Source: Alphaproteobacteria bacterium (GTDB lineage: Bacteria > Pseudomonadota > Alphaproteobacteria > Micavibrionales > Micavibrionaceae). Taken from it: a stretch of DNA of 42,164 nt. Made by a program: the position numbers and the translations under genes. Positions 16,743 through 25,947 of this stretch are shown one piece after another. Each line of letters begins with the position of its first letter. Position 1 is the first letter of the stretch. The notes beneath the pieces are model-generated. The model searched no databases and had not been told where the DNA came from. It saw only the letters and a program-made list of their open reading frames with translations. The stretch is from assembly GCA_030426925.1 (NCBI GenBank), contig JAUHXT010000009.1, positions 1 through 42,164 of the forward strand, written 5' to 3'.

Positions 16743-18463
16743 TGCTGCGCGCCGGTGCCTGTTTTGCGGGCCTGCGCGGCCTTGCTGGCTTCGGCAATCA
16801 GCGACTTGGCAGCGGCCTGCGATTCATCGGTTAATGTGTCACCGGCCAGCATACGTGAAATTTCGTCGATGCGGTCGTCCATGGTCAGGCTGCGGACATT
16901 GGATGATGTCGTGATGCCGTCCGTGGATTTGCTGACGTGTAAATGCTGGTCGCCGCGGGATGCCACCTGCGGGCTGTGCGTAATGACCAGCACTTGCGTA
17001 TCTTCGGCCAGAAGTGCGAGGCGCTCGCCCACGGCCGCAGCGGCCGCACCACCGATACCCGTATCCACCTCGTCGAATACCAGCGTCGGGGTGGTCTGTA
17101 CTTCCTGCAGCACGACCTTCAAACCCAAAATCATACGCGCCAATTCACCACCGGATGCCGTTTCCGCCAGCGGCGTGAATTCCTGCCCGGGGTTCATCTG
17201 CACCATAAAGCGTACTTTGTTGAGACCCAGTTCCGTCCATTCCATGGAAGCGTCTTCTTTGACCTCCACCTCGAAAATTGCTTTCGGCAGTTTTAACGGC
17301 GGCAATTCCGCCGTGATCGCTTTGCTCAGTTTCTTGGCAGCTTCCATTCGTTTTTCCGTCAGCACGTGCGCGTGTTCCAGATACTTTCCTTTTGCCGTTT
17401 GCAGTTCGGCTTCCAGTTCGCCAATCCGCTTGCGACCGTTACGAAGGCGGCCCAGCTTGTCTACAAAATCAAAATAAAGTTCAGTCAGCGCAGCCGGGCT
17501 ATATTCGAGTTTGTTATCCATAGCGATCTTACGCAAAGTATCGAGCTTGCGTTTACATTCATGCAGCGGTTCCGTATCGATTTCATATTCGGGCGCCAGT
17601 ACATTCATTTCCGTCACGGCCGCACGCGCATTTTCCAGAGCGGTTTTCAAATGACCGGCCAGTTTTTCCATTTTTTCATGTTCGAGGTTTTTCTGACTCG
17701 ATAGAGTCAAGTTGGCGGTGGACAATGCGACAACAACACCGCCGCCGGAAATAAGCTGCGCCAAAATCGCCTGGAACGCTTCGGATGTTTCCTTGGCTGT
17801 TAGCAATGTCGCGTATTCTTCTTCCAGTTCTTCGATAAATCCTTCTTCCATACCCATGTCATCAAAGGCACGGACCGTTTGTTCGATGTGCCGCAGTTCC
17901 CGCTTATGACGGATCAGGAACGCTTTTTCATCTTCCAGTTCCTTGGTGATGCGGTGTACTTCATGCAAAGCGGCGGCAACATTCTTGAAAACTTCCGGTG
18001 GGAAGTCGCCGGACATGTCCAGAAGGTGCAGCTGGTTTTCCGGTCCCAATAGATTCTGGTTTGCAAACTGGCCGTGAATTTCAACCAGGTAGCGCCCGAT
18101 TTCTTTCAACACTTCCAGTTCCACCGGCTTGCCGTTGAACAATACATCTTCCTTTTTGTCCCTGCGGATCGTGCGGTGGATAGTAAAACCGTCATCAGAC
18201 AGGCTGGCCATGTCTTTCTTAACCAGCAACTCCCATACGGGGTGTGATTTCGGCGGTGAGAATTCCGCATCGATATTCGCTTCGGGTGAACCGGAACGGA
18301 TAGAGTCGGAGTTGGACGCCTCGCCCAGCACCAGCCCCATCGCACCCAGCAGAATGGATTTACCGGCACCGGTTTCCCCGGTCAGTATGGTCAGCGCTGA
18401 CTGAAAATCTATGGCCAGATCTTCAATAATCACGTAATTCTGAATTTTGAGCGTTTTAAGCAT
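16739..18463 (-). CDS. recN: DNA repair ATPase RecN
   Basis: An SMC-like ATPase used in repair of double-strand breaks. Walker A is GETGAGKS (29-36). The ABC signature SGGELARM begins at about 437 and Walker B VFDEVDTGIGG at about 460-470. Between them are long heptad-like coiled-coil helices (about 150-380). At 574 residues it has normal length. No strong Shine-Dalgarno stands before the ATG. It does not show a clear LexA box in the 110 bp upstream. The expected upstream partner in many alphaproteobacteria, bamD, is not here; rlmE lies upstream instead. Confidence 0.95.
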   Translation of the reverse strand: MLKTLKIQNYVIIEDLAIDFQSALTILTGETGAGKSILLGAMGLVLGEASNSDSIRSGSPEANIDAEFSPPKSHPVWELLVKKDMASLSDDGFTIHRTIRRDKKEDVLFNGKPVELEVLKEIGRYLVEIHGQFANQNLLGPENQLHLLDMSGDFPPEVFKNVAAALHEVHRITKELEDEKAFLIRHKRELRHIEQTVRAFDDMGMEEGFIEELEEEYATLLTAKETSEAFQAILAQLISGGGVVVALSTANLTLSSQKNLEHEKMEKLAGHLKTALENARAAVTEMNVLAPEYEIDTEPLHECKRKLDTLRKIAMDNKLEYSPAALTELYFDFVDKLGRLRNGRKRIGELEAELQTAKGKYLEHAHVLTEKRMEAAKKLSKAITAELPPLKLPKAIFEVEVKEDASMEWTELGLNKVRFMVQMNPGQEFTPLAETASGGELARMILGLKVVLQEVQTTPTLVFDEVDTGIGGAAAAAVGERLALLAEDTQVLVITHSPQVASRGDQHLHVSKSTDGITTSSNVRSLTMDDRIDEISRMLAGDTLTDESQAAAKSLIAEASKAAQARKTGTGAQH

Positions 18464-18517
18464 AGATGAAGATGTATCCCGAATTAATTACGCACAATAA
18501 TATGATACAATTTTTAA

Positions 18518-18574
18518 AAAGCCCCTAACAAGCTTTATACCTAAAAACCAAGCAAATTAAGGCATTTAGGCCTT
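18518..18574 (-). terminator. Weak double hairpin after rlmE
   Basis: Two 5-bp stems on the minus strand past the rlmE stop: AAGGC/GCCTT (18559-18574) and AAAGC/GCTTT (18518-18536), the second followed by TTA and five further A/T bases. Possible intrinsic terminator between rlmE and recN; the stems are short. Confidence 0.35.
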
Positions 18575-18576
18575 TC

Positions 18577-19236
18577 CTAGCCACGAAAGCCGGTGGCAAT
18601 CAGGTAAGTTTCCGATGAATCGGAGCGACTGGCAGGGGGTTTTATGTGCTTTGTGGCCTTAAAATCCCGCTTCATTTCGGCCAAAAGCGTGTTTTGCGCC
18701 CCGCCCTGGAATACCTTGGCAATAAAGGCCCCATCCGGGTTTAATACGTCTTTGGCAAAGTAATAGGCGGCTTCCACCAGCCCCATAATGCGTAAATGGT
18801 CGGTATTTTTATGCCCCGTGGTGTTCGGCGCCATGTCCGAGAGCACAATATCCGCCTTGCGCCCGGCAAGCGCCTCTATCAGCGCGGCGGGGGCGTTATC
18901 GTCCATAAAGTCCATCTGCAGGAAGGTAATGCCCGGCATCGGGTCGATTTCCAGCAAATCAATACCGACCACTTCGCAGCCCTTTTGCCCGGCCACCTGT
19001 GACCAGCCGCCGGGCGCAGCGCCCAAATCGACCACCAGCTGCCCTTTTTTCAGCAGTTTGGTCTTTTCGTCGATTTCCAGCAGTTTATAAGCCGCGCGCG
19101 AACGGTAGCCTTCCCGTTTGGCCTTCGATACATACGGGTCGTTCAACTGGCGTTCCAGCCAGCGGGTGGACGCAACCTTGCGGCCTTTGGCCGTTTTTAC
19201 GCGCTGTGATTTATCTCTGGTGGTGCGTCGTGTCAT
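18577..19236 (-). CDS. rlmE: 23S rRNA 2'-O-uridine methyltransferase RlmE (FtsJ/RrmJ)
   Basis: Methylates the 2'-OH of a uridine in the A-site of 23S rRNA (U2552 in E. coli) on the assembled 50S subunit. The K-D-K-E type catalytic tetrad is visible as Lys51 in SRAAYKLLEID, the SAM motif LVVDLGAAPGGWSQ with D-x-G, Asp in DIVLSDMAPN, and Lys in GAFIAKVFQGG. The N-terminus has a basic RRTTRDKSQRVKTAKGRK extension of about 25 residues. It follows the small membrane-protein gene by 6 bp in an operon. Confidence 0.95.
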   Translation of the reverse strand: MTRRTTRDKSQRVKTAKGRKVASTRWLERQLNDPYVSKAKREGYRSRAAYKLLEIDEKTKLLKKGQLVVDLGAAPGGWSQVAGQKGCEVVGIDLLEIDPMPGITFLQMDFMDDNAPAALIEALAGRKADIVLSDMAPNTTGHKNTDHLRIMGLVEAAYYFAKDVLNPDGAFIAKVFQGGAQNTLLAEMKRDFKATKHIKPPASRSDSSETYLIATGFRG

Positions 19237-19242
19237 AACGCC

Positions 19243-19608
19243 TTATAACAGCATAATTACGCTGGAGACACAAAAAGCGCCGCCAAATAAAGAAAAAGAC
19301 GCGGCGAGGAATATGAACGGGTCGAGGCGCTTGTAATATTTCGACAACCAGAAAAACAGGATGATAAACAGGCCGTAGATCATCAGCCCCCTGACATACG
19401 GGGAGCTGTCTATAAAGGGCAACAGGCCATGGGGAATACCCAGCGTGTCCAGAATTTCGACCTGAAGGCGCAGCGTGAGGACACAGGACAGGACAAAGCC
19501 TACCGCTTTCCACCATTGTCTGGGGTCTACGAATACCAGCGCCAGCGGTATCCAGAACAGGTCAAGCCATTGAAATATGGTTTCAAACACCATTTGGATG
19601 AAGGACAT
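19243..19608 (-). CDS. Hypothetical membrane protein
   Basis: Unrecognised. A ~121-residue protein with three to four predicted membrane helices: about 8-27, 36-50, 70-88 and 96-118. Motifs that stand out are FVDPRQWWKAVGF and SKYYKRLDPFIF. I choose the second ATG, at 19608, because the upstream ATG at 19644 would overlap the divergent M48 gene start; neither has a good Shine-Dalgarno. It is separated from the M48 protease gene by only 34 bp, head to head, and from rlmE by 6 bp, and is probably co-transcribed with rlmE. Confidence 0.65.
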   Translation of the reverse strand: MSFIQMVFETIFQWLDLFWIPLALVFVDPRQWWKAVGFVLSCVLTLRLQVEILDTLGIPHGLLPFIDSSPYVRGLMIYGLFIILFFWLSKYYKRLDPFIFLAASFSLFGGAFCVSSVIMLL

Positions 19609-19642
19609 GTTTGTGCCACACTCCCAGTGTAGAGGATTACAC

Positions 19643-20983
19643 ATGAGAATATATTATACAGCGACTTTGTTTTTCATGGCCATGTTTTTGGCCGCTTTCT
19701 TCACACCCGCGCAGGCGCAGAGCGTTATCCGCGATGAGGAAATTGAAGTCTTCATGGAAGAATGGTTCGCCCCTATTTTCGAAGTATCCGGGCGTGACGC
19801 GTCACAGGTCGATATCATTCTTATTCAGGACAACGACGTGAACGCATTTGTCGCGGGCGGTTCAAATATTTTCTTTTATACGGGCCTTTTGCAAAAAACA
19901 GACGGCCCCGGTGAAGTGATCGCCGTTATGGCGCACGAACTTGGCCACATTGAAGGCGGGCATCTTATACGCGGGCGCGAAGCGATGGAAAACGCGTCCT
20001 ATGAAAGTATTATCGGTGCGATCCTTGGGCTGGGAGCAGCGCTGGCGACAGGGGAAGGCGGTGCGGCGGCAACACTGGCGACAGGATCCAGCTCTATGGC
20101 GCAGCGACGGTTTTTATCCGAAGCGCGCAAGTATGAATCCGGGGCGGACCAAGCGGCCGTGCGTTCGATGATACGGGCAGACATAAATCCAAAAGGCATG
20201 GAAACCTTTTTGCAAAAACTGGAAGATCAGGAACTGATGCCGTCTTCCCAGCAATCAGAATATGTACGCACCCACCCGTTGACCGGGGACCGTGTGCGCG
20301 CCGTGGAAGCACGCGTGGATGAAAGCGGTCTGGAGAACAAGCCGCTTCCCGCCAAGTGGATCGACCAACATAAGCGTATGAAGGCAAAATTACTTGGCTT
20401 CATCCAACCGGAACAGGTGGAATGGACATATGACGTCCGCGATACGTCACTGGAAGCCGCCTATGCGCGCGCCATCGCGGCGTACCGCCAGAACAAGGTC
20501 GATGCGGCGCTGAAAGGCGCTGACGATTTGCTGGCGCGCGAACCTGATAATCCGTATTTTCTGGAACTCAAGGGACAGATGCTGGTGGACTTCGGACGAC
20601 TGAACGAGGCCAAACCCTATTACGAACGTGCGCTGAAAATTAAACCGGATGCGGCGTTGTTCCGTATTGCACTGGGTCACGCGCAGGTGGAAACCGCCGG
20701 GACAAATAAAGAAGCGCTCGACCAGGCCATACAGAACCTCAAACGCGCCGCGATCGAGGAAAACCGCTCACCGCGCCTGCACCGCCTGATGGCCACTGCA
20801 TACGGGCGTCAGGGGCGTGAACCGGAAGCAAAACTGCATCTTGCCGAAGAAGCCGTTTTAAAGCGGGAGTTCCCTTATGCGAAGGTTCAGGCCGAAGCGG
20901 CGCTGTCCGGTTTGAAAGAAGGATCACCCGACTGGATCCGCGCAAAAGACCTGCTGAACTACATTTCACAACAAAAAGGCTGA
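19643..20983 (+). CDS. Periplasmic M48 metalloprotease with TPR domain (BepA/YfgC-like)
   Basis: A 446-residue BepA-type protein that, in E. coli, degrades or rescues misfolded outer-membrane proteins such as LptD. A signal peptide (1-26, ending PAQAQ) precedes the M48 domain; the zinc site is His98-Glu99-Leu-Gly-His102 with the third ligand Glu in KYESGADQ. From about 265 onward are TPR helices (ALKGADDLLAREPDNPYFLELKGQ, and others). The frame opens at 19577 but the ATG at 19643 is chosen because GAGG stands 7 bases before it and the signal peptide begins there. The two downstream DsbA-like genes fit an envelope quality-control group. Confidence 0.93.
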   Translation: MRIYYTATLFFMAMFLAAFFTPAQAQSVIRDEEIEVFMEEWFAPIFEVSGRDASQVDIILIQDNDVNAFVAGGSNIFFYTGLLQKTDGPGEVIAVMAHELGHIEGGHLIRGREAMENASYESIIGAILGLGAALATGEGGAAATLATGSSSMAQRRFLSEARKYESGADQAAVRSMIRADINPKGMETFLQKLEDQELMPSSQQSEYVRTHPLTGDRVRAVEARVDESGLENKPLPAKWIDQHKRMKAKLLGFIQPEQVEWTYDVRDTSLEAAYARAIAAYRQNKVDAALKGADDLLAREPDNPYFLELKGQMLVDFGRLNEAKPYYERALKIKPDAALFRIALGHAQVETAGTNKEALDQAIQNLKRAAIEENRSPRLHRLMATAYGRQGREPEAKLHLAEEAVLKREFPYAKVQAEAALSGLKEGSPDWIRAKDLLNYISQQKG

Positions 20984-21068
20984 TAAAGCCTTATAATTCT
21001 TTGCAAATGGCCTATCTTTTTCGGTAACATATTATAGGTATTCCAAATCGATATGAAGGAGATGTCTT

Positions 21069-21812
21069 GTGATTAAACCACTGTTTTCATTGCTACTTTC
21101 TACCGGATTGCTGTTAATTCCGGCAACCGCGAAGGCTGAATCCTCCTTCACTCCTGAACAAAAGGCCGAAATTGAGGCCATGTTTAAAGATTATATTCTC
21201 GAAAACGGTGCTTTGCTGATCGAATCCGTAGAGAAAAACCAGATTGAGCAGCAGGCCAAACAGCTGGAAGAGGCGCGCAAGAATATCGCGGACAATTCCG
21301 AATATCTTTACAATTCCGGTTCGCCTTTTACCGGCCCGGACGATGCAGATGTCACGATCGTCGAATTTTTCGATTATAACTGCGGTTACTGTAAGCGCGC
21401 GCTCACAGAAATTCAGGACGTCATGAAAGACGATAAAAAAGTGAAAGTCGTATTCAAAGACATGCCGATCCTCAGCCCCGAATCCCGCGAAGCGGCGAAA
21501 TGGGCACTGGCGGCACAAAAGCAAGACAAGTATTTCGAATTTCATTCCGCGTTGATGAATTACAAGGGCGCAAAAAATGAAGCCGCCTTTAACAGCATCG
21601 CAAAAGATTTAGGTCTGGATATCGATAAGCTTGAAAAAGACAAAGAGTCTGAGGAAGTCACGGCGCGCATCGACAAGAATCTGGAAATGTCGGTCAAGAT
21701 GGGAATTCGCGGCACGCCGGCTTTCATCATCGGATCGGAATTTTCACCGGGTTATATTCCGGCAGCGCAGATAAAAGCGATCGTTGAAAAGGTTCGCGAA
21801 TCTAACGGTTAA
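21069..21812 (+). CDS. Periplasmic DsbA/Com1-like thiol-disulfide oxidoreductase (CGYC)
   Basis: A 247-residue thioredoxin-fold protein of the DsbA/ScsC/Com1 type. A signal peptide (1-23, ending AKA) is followed by a helical Glu/Gln-rich N-terminal segment (about 28-78) and the thioredoxin fold with active site Cys105-Gly-Tyr-Cys108. The cis-Pro loop is GTPAFI. The GTG start at 21069 is well supported by AAGGAG 7 bases upstream. It is followed after 5 bp by a second DsbA-like gene, implying one operon. The N-terminal helices suggest an oligomerising, isomerase- or reductase-like protein such as ScsC; this is inferred. Confidence 0.9.
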   Translation: MIKPLFSLLLSTGLLLIPATAKAESSFTPEQKAEIEAMFKDYILENGALLIESVEKNQIEQQAKQLEEARKNIADNSEYLYNSGSPFTGPDDADVTIVEFFDYNCGYCKRALTEIQDVMKDDKKVKVVFKDMPILSPESREAAKWALAAQKQDKYFEFHSALMNYKGAKNEAAFNSIAKDLGLDIDKLEKDKESEEVTARIDKNLEMSVKMGIRGTPAFIIGSEFSPGYIPAAQIKAIVEKVRESNG

Positions 21813-21817
21813 AACCG

Positions 21818-22420
21818 GTGAGCAAAAAAAAGCATATTTTCCTGATTATCTTTAGCCTCGCGGCCGCTTTCCTTGGCCGCGAGATTTATAAATTCTCCAA
21901 AATGTATGAAACGGCGTGGGACGCTCCGGCGTTTCAAAGTATGGGGCCGGACGATTCCCCCGTCACCATCATTGAATTCGTTGATTATAACTGTCCGCAC
22001 TGCCGGGCATCGCACCCGACAATCCGTGAAGCCTTGTCCCTGCGCCCCGACATCCATTTTATCGCGCGGCCCATCGGTCCCTTAAGCGATGAATCCAAAG
22101 ACCTTGTGAAGCTGACACTCGCGGCGGGCAAGCAGGGAAAGTTCTGGGAATTACACCACGCCTTCCTGTCGCACCGGGGCGTCATCGGTCATAGTTTCCT
22201 TGCGAAAAAAGCGGGCGAGCTGGGCATCGACCTGGACAGGCTGTATGCCGATGCGGAAAGCGAAGAGGTTAACGCGCAGTTCGTGGCAAACAGCAATGCG
22301 GCCAGCGTGCTTGGCGTGAAATACATTCCAACCTTTATGATTAACAAGACCATTTACGTGCCGCAAAATGACGACATCACGGTGCAGGACTTCCTGGAAG
22401 TCATCAATAACGCATCATAA
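21818..22420 (+). CDS. DsbA-like thioredoxin-fold protein with N-terminal membrane anchor (CPHC)
   Basis: A 200-residue protein. A hydrophobic helix at 6-20 anchors or exports it; the active site is Cys59-Pro-His-Cys62, as in E. coli DsbA, and the cis-Pro is in KYIPTFMIN. It lacks the N-terminal helical region of its upstream neighbour. It starts with GTG, 5 bp after that gene. The different redox motifs (CGYC and CPHC) suggest a division of labour, perhaps one oxidase and one reductase or isomerase; no DsbB or DsbD partner lies in the window. Confidence 0.88.
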   Translation: MSKKKHIFLIIFSLAAAFLGREIYKFSKMYETAWDAPAFQSMGPDDSPVTIIEFVDYNCPHCRASHPTIREALSLRPDIHFIARPIGPLSDESKDLVKLTLAAGKQGKFWELHHAFLSHRGVIGHSFLAKKAGELGIDLDRLYADAESEEVNAQFVANSNAASVLGVKYIPTFMINKTIYVPQNDDITVQDFLEVINNAS

Positions 22421-22486
22421 GACTTTAATTTTCACCCTGCCTGCGCTATCTAACGTGTAGTGAACTCTAAAAAAGGATATGCAGAT

Positions 22487-22936
22487 ATGCGCTTTGCCCT
22501 TGCCAGCTTTTTAGCCCTTATTGTCATCGCCGGAACAGCCTGCGCGAAAAATACGCCTTCCGTTGACGTCGGGACGACGTATGCCTATGCCACTGCGGAA
22601 GTCGCGAAGAACGGCGCAGTTTTTACCAGCTTTACATCCTCTACCGACGATACGCTGGTGTCTGTTAGCGGCGATATAGCCGAAAAAATTGAAATTCACG
22701 ACATGGGAATGGAAGACGGCATGATGCGCATGCGCAAGATGGACAATCTGCCGTTGCCCGCCGGAGAAAACGTGAAGCTGGAACCTGCCGGCAAGCATAT
22801 CATGCTGATCGGTTTGGCAGGCCAGTTAAAAGACGGTGAAGAATTTCCCCTGACCCTGCATTTTGAAAAAGCCGGAGAGCAGGACATCACCGTGTCTATT
22901 GTTGCCCCCGGCCAACAACCGGAAGGGTCAAACTAA
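22487..22936 (+). CDS. PCu(A)C-type periplasmic copper chaperone
   Basis: A 149-residue secreted protein of the PCu(A)C family (DUF461), which delivers Cu(I), for example to cytochrome oxidase. The metal site pattern H-x-M ... M-x-M ... H-x-M is seen as EIHDMGMEDGMMRMR and, about 30 residues later, AGKHIMLIGL. A signal peptide (1-20) ends near TACAK. The in-frame GTG at 22460 is rejected in favour of the ATG at 22487, which is preceded by AAGGA. The stop directly abuts the aroQ start codon (TAA-ATG). No SCO1 or oxidase gene adjoins it. Confidence 0.9.
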   Translation: MRFALASFLALIVIAGTACAKNTPSVDVGTTYAYATAEVAKNGAVFTSFTSSTDDTLVSVSGDIAEKIEIHDMGMEDGMMRMRKMDNLPLPAGENVKLEPAGKHIMLIGLAGQLKDGEEFPLTLHFEKAGEQDITVSIVAPGQQPEGSN

Positions 22937-23368
22937 ATGGCCGCGATCCTTATCCTCAACGGACCGAACCTGAATATGCTGGGCAAGCGGGAGCCGGAGA
23001 TTTACGGCTTTGAGACGCTCGACGATATTCGAGCCATGTGTGAGGACAAGGCATCGGAGCTGGGACACACGATTGATTTCCGCCAGTCCAACCATGAAGG
23101 TGAGCTGATTGGATGGATTCAGGACGCCCGCGATTCATTCGACGGCATTATTATTAATGCCGCGGCCTATACGCATACGTCTATCGGTATTCACGATGCA
23201 CTGAAACTTGCCGACAAGCCGGTGATCGAAGTGCATATCTCCGATCCGGAGACGCGGGAGGAATTCCGGCACATATCCTACGTTACACCGGTGGCGAAAG
23301 AGGTTATCAAGGGCAAAGGGGCGAAAGGCTATGTCCTTGCTTTGGAAGCATTTTCCACAATTCTGTAA
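22937..23368 (+). CDS. aroQ: Type II 3-dehydroquinate dehydratase
   Basis: Converts 3-dehydroquinate to 3-dehydroshikimate in the shikimate pathway. At 143 residues it has the normal size of the dodecameric type II enzyme. The conserved LILNGPNLNMLGKREPEIYG contains Arg18 and the catalytic Tyr23; the SNHEGELI and VHISDPETREEFRHISYV stretches follow, with the catalytic His in VH. The start abuts the PCu(A)C stop, so translation is coupled; accB begins 78 bp downstream. Confidence 0.96.
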   Translation: MAAILILNGPNLNMLGKREPEIYGFETLDDIRAMCEDKASELGHTIDFRQSNHEGELIGWIQDARDSFDGIIINAAAYTHTSIGIHDALKLADKPVIEVHISDPETREEFRHISYVTPVAKEVIKGKGAKGYVLALEAFSTIL

Positions 23369-23446
23369 ATTCATTACCTTCTAATATTTTGACTTCCGCC
23401 CCAGTTTTCTTTATTCAGGTGCGAACAAGGAAGCGGATTAAAAATT

Positions 23447-23893
23447 ATGAAAATTGATGAAAAAGCTATTCGCAAGCTGGCCGAGCTTCTGGACGAAACA
23501 GGCCTGAACGAGATCGAGGTCGTCGAAGGCGAACAAATGATCCGTGTGAATAAAGGCGGCGGCTCCGTCGGGACAGCGCCGGCCATATCGATGCCGTCTG
23601 ATCCTACCGTGCCGCAGGCCGCAAACACATCAGCGCCGCAAACAACGGCCGCCGATCATCCGGGTGCCGTGACATCCCCCATGGTGGGCACTGCTTATAT
23701 GCAGGGTGAACCGGGCGCGCCGTCCTTCGTCAAAAAAGGCGACAGCGTCGATGAAGGCGATACGCTTTTAATTATCGAAGCCATGAAAGTCATGAACCCG
23801 ATCAAGGCGCCGAAAAGCGGAACCGTGACACAAATCGTCATTGATAACGGGCAGCCGGTTGAATTCGGCGATGTTCTCATGGTGATTGAATAA
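23447..23893 (+). CDS. accB: Biotin carboxyl carrier protein of acetyl-CoA carboxylase
   Basis: Carries the biotin on which CO2 is loaded by AccC in the first step of fatty-acid synthesis. The biotinyl lysine is Lys114 in EAMKVMN, in a C-terminal lipoyl-like domain (about 70-148). The N-terminal ~35 residues are helical and followed by a Pro/Ala/Thr-rich flexible linker. At 148 residues it has the usual size. It is followed by accC after 7 bp. Confidence 0.96.
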   Translation: MKIDEKAIRKLAELLDETGLNEIEVVEGEQMIRVNKGGGSVGTAPAISMPSDPTVPQAANTSAPQTTAADHPGAVTSPMVGTAYMQGEPGAPSFVKKGDSVDEGDTLLIIEAMKVMNPIKAPKSGTVTQIVIDNGQPVEFGDVLMVIE

Positions 23894-23900
23894 GCCAAAC

Positions 23901-25241
23901 ATGTTTAAAAAAGTCCTCATAGCCAACCGCGGTGAAATCGCCCTTCGGGTTATCCGGGCCTGTAAGGAAATGGGCGTGCAGACTGTTGCCGTTCATTCAA
24001 CGGCGGATGCCAACGCCATGGCCGTGCGCCTGGCCGACGAATCCGTTTGTATCGGGCCACCGCCGGGCAAGGACAGTTACCTGAATATCCCGTCCATCCT
24101 GACGGCGGCGGCCATTACGGGCGCCGATGCCATTCATCCCGGTTATGGTTTCCTGTCCGAAAATGCGCAGTTTGCGCGGATGGTGGAAGAACACGGCTTT
24201 ACCTTTATCGGACCAAAGCCGGAGCATATCGAAAAAATGGGCGACAAAGTCACGGCCAAAAAGACGGTGCAGGCGCTGGGCCTTCCCGTTGTTCCCGGAT
24301 CGCCCGGCGCGGTGGAAAGCGTTGAAGACGGGCTGGAGATTTGCCGCGATGCCGGTTTCCCCGTCCTGATCAAGGCCGCATCGGGCGGCGGCGGTAAGGG
24401 GATGCAGGTCGTGCGCGCCGAAGAAGAGTTTGAAGAGAAATTCAACACCGCGCGCAGCGAAGCCAAGGCCAATTTCGGCGACGATACCGTTTACATTGAA
24501 AAGTACCTTGAAAAGCCGCGCCACATTGAAATACAGGTATTCGGCGATACGCACGGCAATGCCATTCATTTGGGAGAGCGTGATTGTTCTATCCAGCGCC
24601 GCCACCAGAAGCTGGTGGAAGAAGCACCGTCACCCGTCCTGCCCGAAGACAAACGCAATGAAATCGGCGCACTGGCCGCCAACATGGTGCGTGAGATGGG
24701 TTATATCGGGGCGGGTACGATTGAGTTCCTGTACGAGAACGGCGAGTTTTATTTCATGGAAATGAACACACGGATTCAGGTGGAACACCCGGTCACAGAG
24801 ATGATTACGGGGATTGACCTTATTGCGGAGCAGATCCGCGTTGCGGCAGGGCAGCCGCTATCTGTGAAAAAAGACCGCATCCGTTTGCGCGGTCATGCGA
24901 TCGAGGTACGGATCAACGCCGAAGATCCCGACACCTTTATCCCCTCTCCCGGAAAAGTGACACAATTCCATACGCCGGGCGGGCTGGGTGTGCGCTTTGA
25001 TTCCGCCATCTATCAAGGTTATACGATTCCGCCTTATTACGATTCCATGATCGGCAAGCTGATCGTGCATGGCCGCAACCGCGAGGAATGTTTGCGCCGC
25101 CTGCGCCGTGCCATCATGGAAACGGTGGTGGAAGGGGTTAAAACCACTTTGCCCCTGCACTTATGGATCCTCGATCAGGAGGAGTTCAAGACCGGCGATT
25201 ACACCATCCACTGGCTGGAGAATAAACTCGCCGACCGCTAA
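23901..25241 (+). CDS. accC: Biotin carboxylase subunit of acetyl-CoA carboxylase
   Basis: ATP-dependent carboxylation of biotin on AccB. 446 residues, starting at the ATG at 23901 ([16 protein letters not shown]); an in-frame TTG at 23886 inside the accB end is unlikely. The ATP-grasp loop is [14 protein letters not shown], the Mg/ATP site [14 protein letters not shown], and the C-terminal region [20 protein letters not shown] are intact. It lies 7 bp after accB and 43 bp before aat, a conserved alphaproteobacterial order. Confidence 0.97.
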   Translation: MFKKVLIANRGEIALRVIRACKEMGVQTVAVHSTADANAMAVRLADESVCIGPPPGKDSYLNIPSILTAAAITGADAIHPGYGFLSENAQFARMVEEHGFTFIGPKPEHIEKMGDKVTAKKTVQALGLPVVPGSPGAVESVEDGLEICRDAGFPVLIKAASGGGGKGMQVVRAEEEFEEKFNTARSEAKANFGDDTVYIEKYLEKPRHIEIQVFGDTHGNAIHLGERDCSIQRRHQKLVEEAPSPVLPEDKRNEIGALAANMVREMGYIGAGTIEFLYENGEFYFMEMNTRIQVEHPVTEMITGIDLIAEQIRVAAGQPLSVKKDRIRLRGHAIEVRINAEDPDTFIPSPGKVTQFHTPGGLGVRFDSAIYQGYTIPPYYDSMIGKLIVHGRNREECLRRLRRAIMETVVEGVKTTLPLHLWILDQEEFKTGDYTIHWLENKLADR

Positions 25242-25284
25242 GGCAGCGCTTCGTCTTCCCCTATAATTTGTGTAAACTATTCCA

Positions 25285-25947
25285 ATGTATACGGATGGTG
25301 ATCCAGAGTTGTTTTTACAGGCCTACCGCGAAGGCATATTCCCCATGGCCGATACCGCGGATGCGCTGTTCTATAATTTCTACCGGCCGGAAATGCGCGG
25401 CCTGTTGCCGATTGCCGATCTTCATATTTCCCGTACCCTACGCAAGACGCTGAAACGTAATCCTTATACCATCACTGTTGATACGGCCTTTGCAGATGTT
25501 ATCACCGAATGTGCGAAAGAAGGCGGCAAAGGGCGGGATGTAACCTGGATTAATGATACAATACGTGACGTATTTATAAAGCTTCATAAAAAGGGCAAAG
25601 CCCATTCGGTTGAGTGCTGGCAAGACGGCAAGCTGGTTGGCGGTTTGTACGGGCTTGCCATCGGGCGTGTGTTTTGCGGGGAGTCCATGTTTTCGCGCGC
25701 CACAGACGCCAGCAAGGTCGCGCTGGTCCACCTCGCGGCGCGTTTGTGGAAGGCCGGGTTTACCGTTCTGGACACGCAGTTTATCAACGATCATCTGAAG
25801 CAGTTCGGGGCATACGAAATTCCGCAGGAAGAATATGAAGTCTTGATCGAAACCGAGATGCGCCGGCGGGCGGATTTTTCTCTGCAATCAAAACTGCCGG
25901 ATGCAAAAGAAAATGATTTAGTCAGCGAATTTCTGTCCGGGCGTTAA
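25285..25947 (+). CDS. aat: Leucyl/phenylalanyl-tRNA-protein transferase
   Basis: Adds Leu or Phe to the N-terminus of proteins with N-terminal Arg/Lys, making N-end-rule substrates for ClpS-ClpAP; clpS and clpA are also in this window. 220 residues. Visible motifs are AYREGIFPMA near the N-terminus, AHSVECWQDGKLVGGLYGL, and FCGESMFSRATDASKVALVHLAARLW. The stop overlaps the convergent GGDEF gene by 4 bp. Confidence 0.95.
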   Translation: MYTDGDPELFLQAYREGIFPMADTADALFYNFYRPEMRGLLPIADLHISRTLRKTLKRNPYTITVDTAFADVITECAKEGGKGRDVTWINDTIRDVFIKLHKKGKAHSVECWQDGKLVGGLYGLAIGRVFCGESMFSRATDASKVALVHLAARLWKAGFTVLDTQFINDHLKQFGAYEIPQEEYEVLIETEMRRRADFSLQSKLPDAKENDLVSEFLSGR

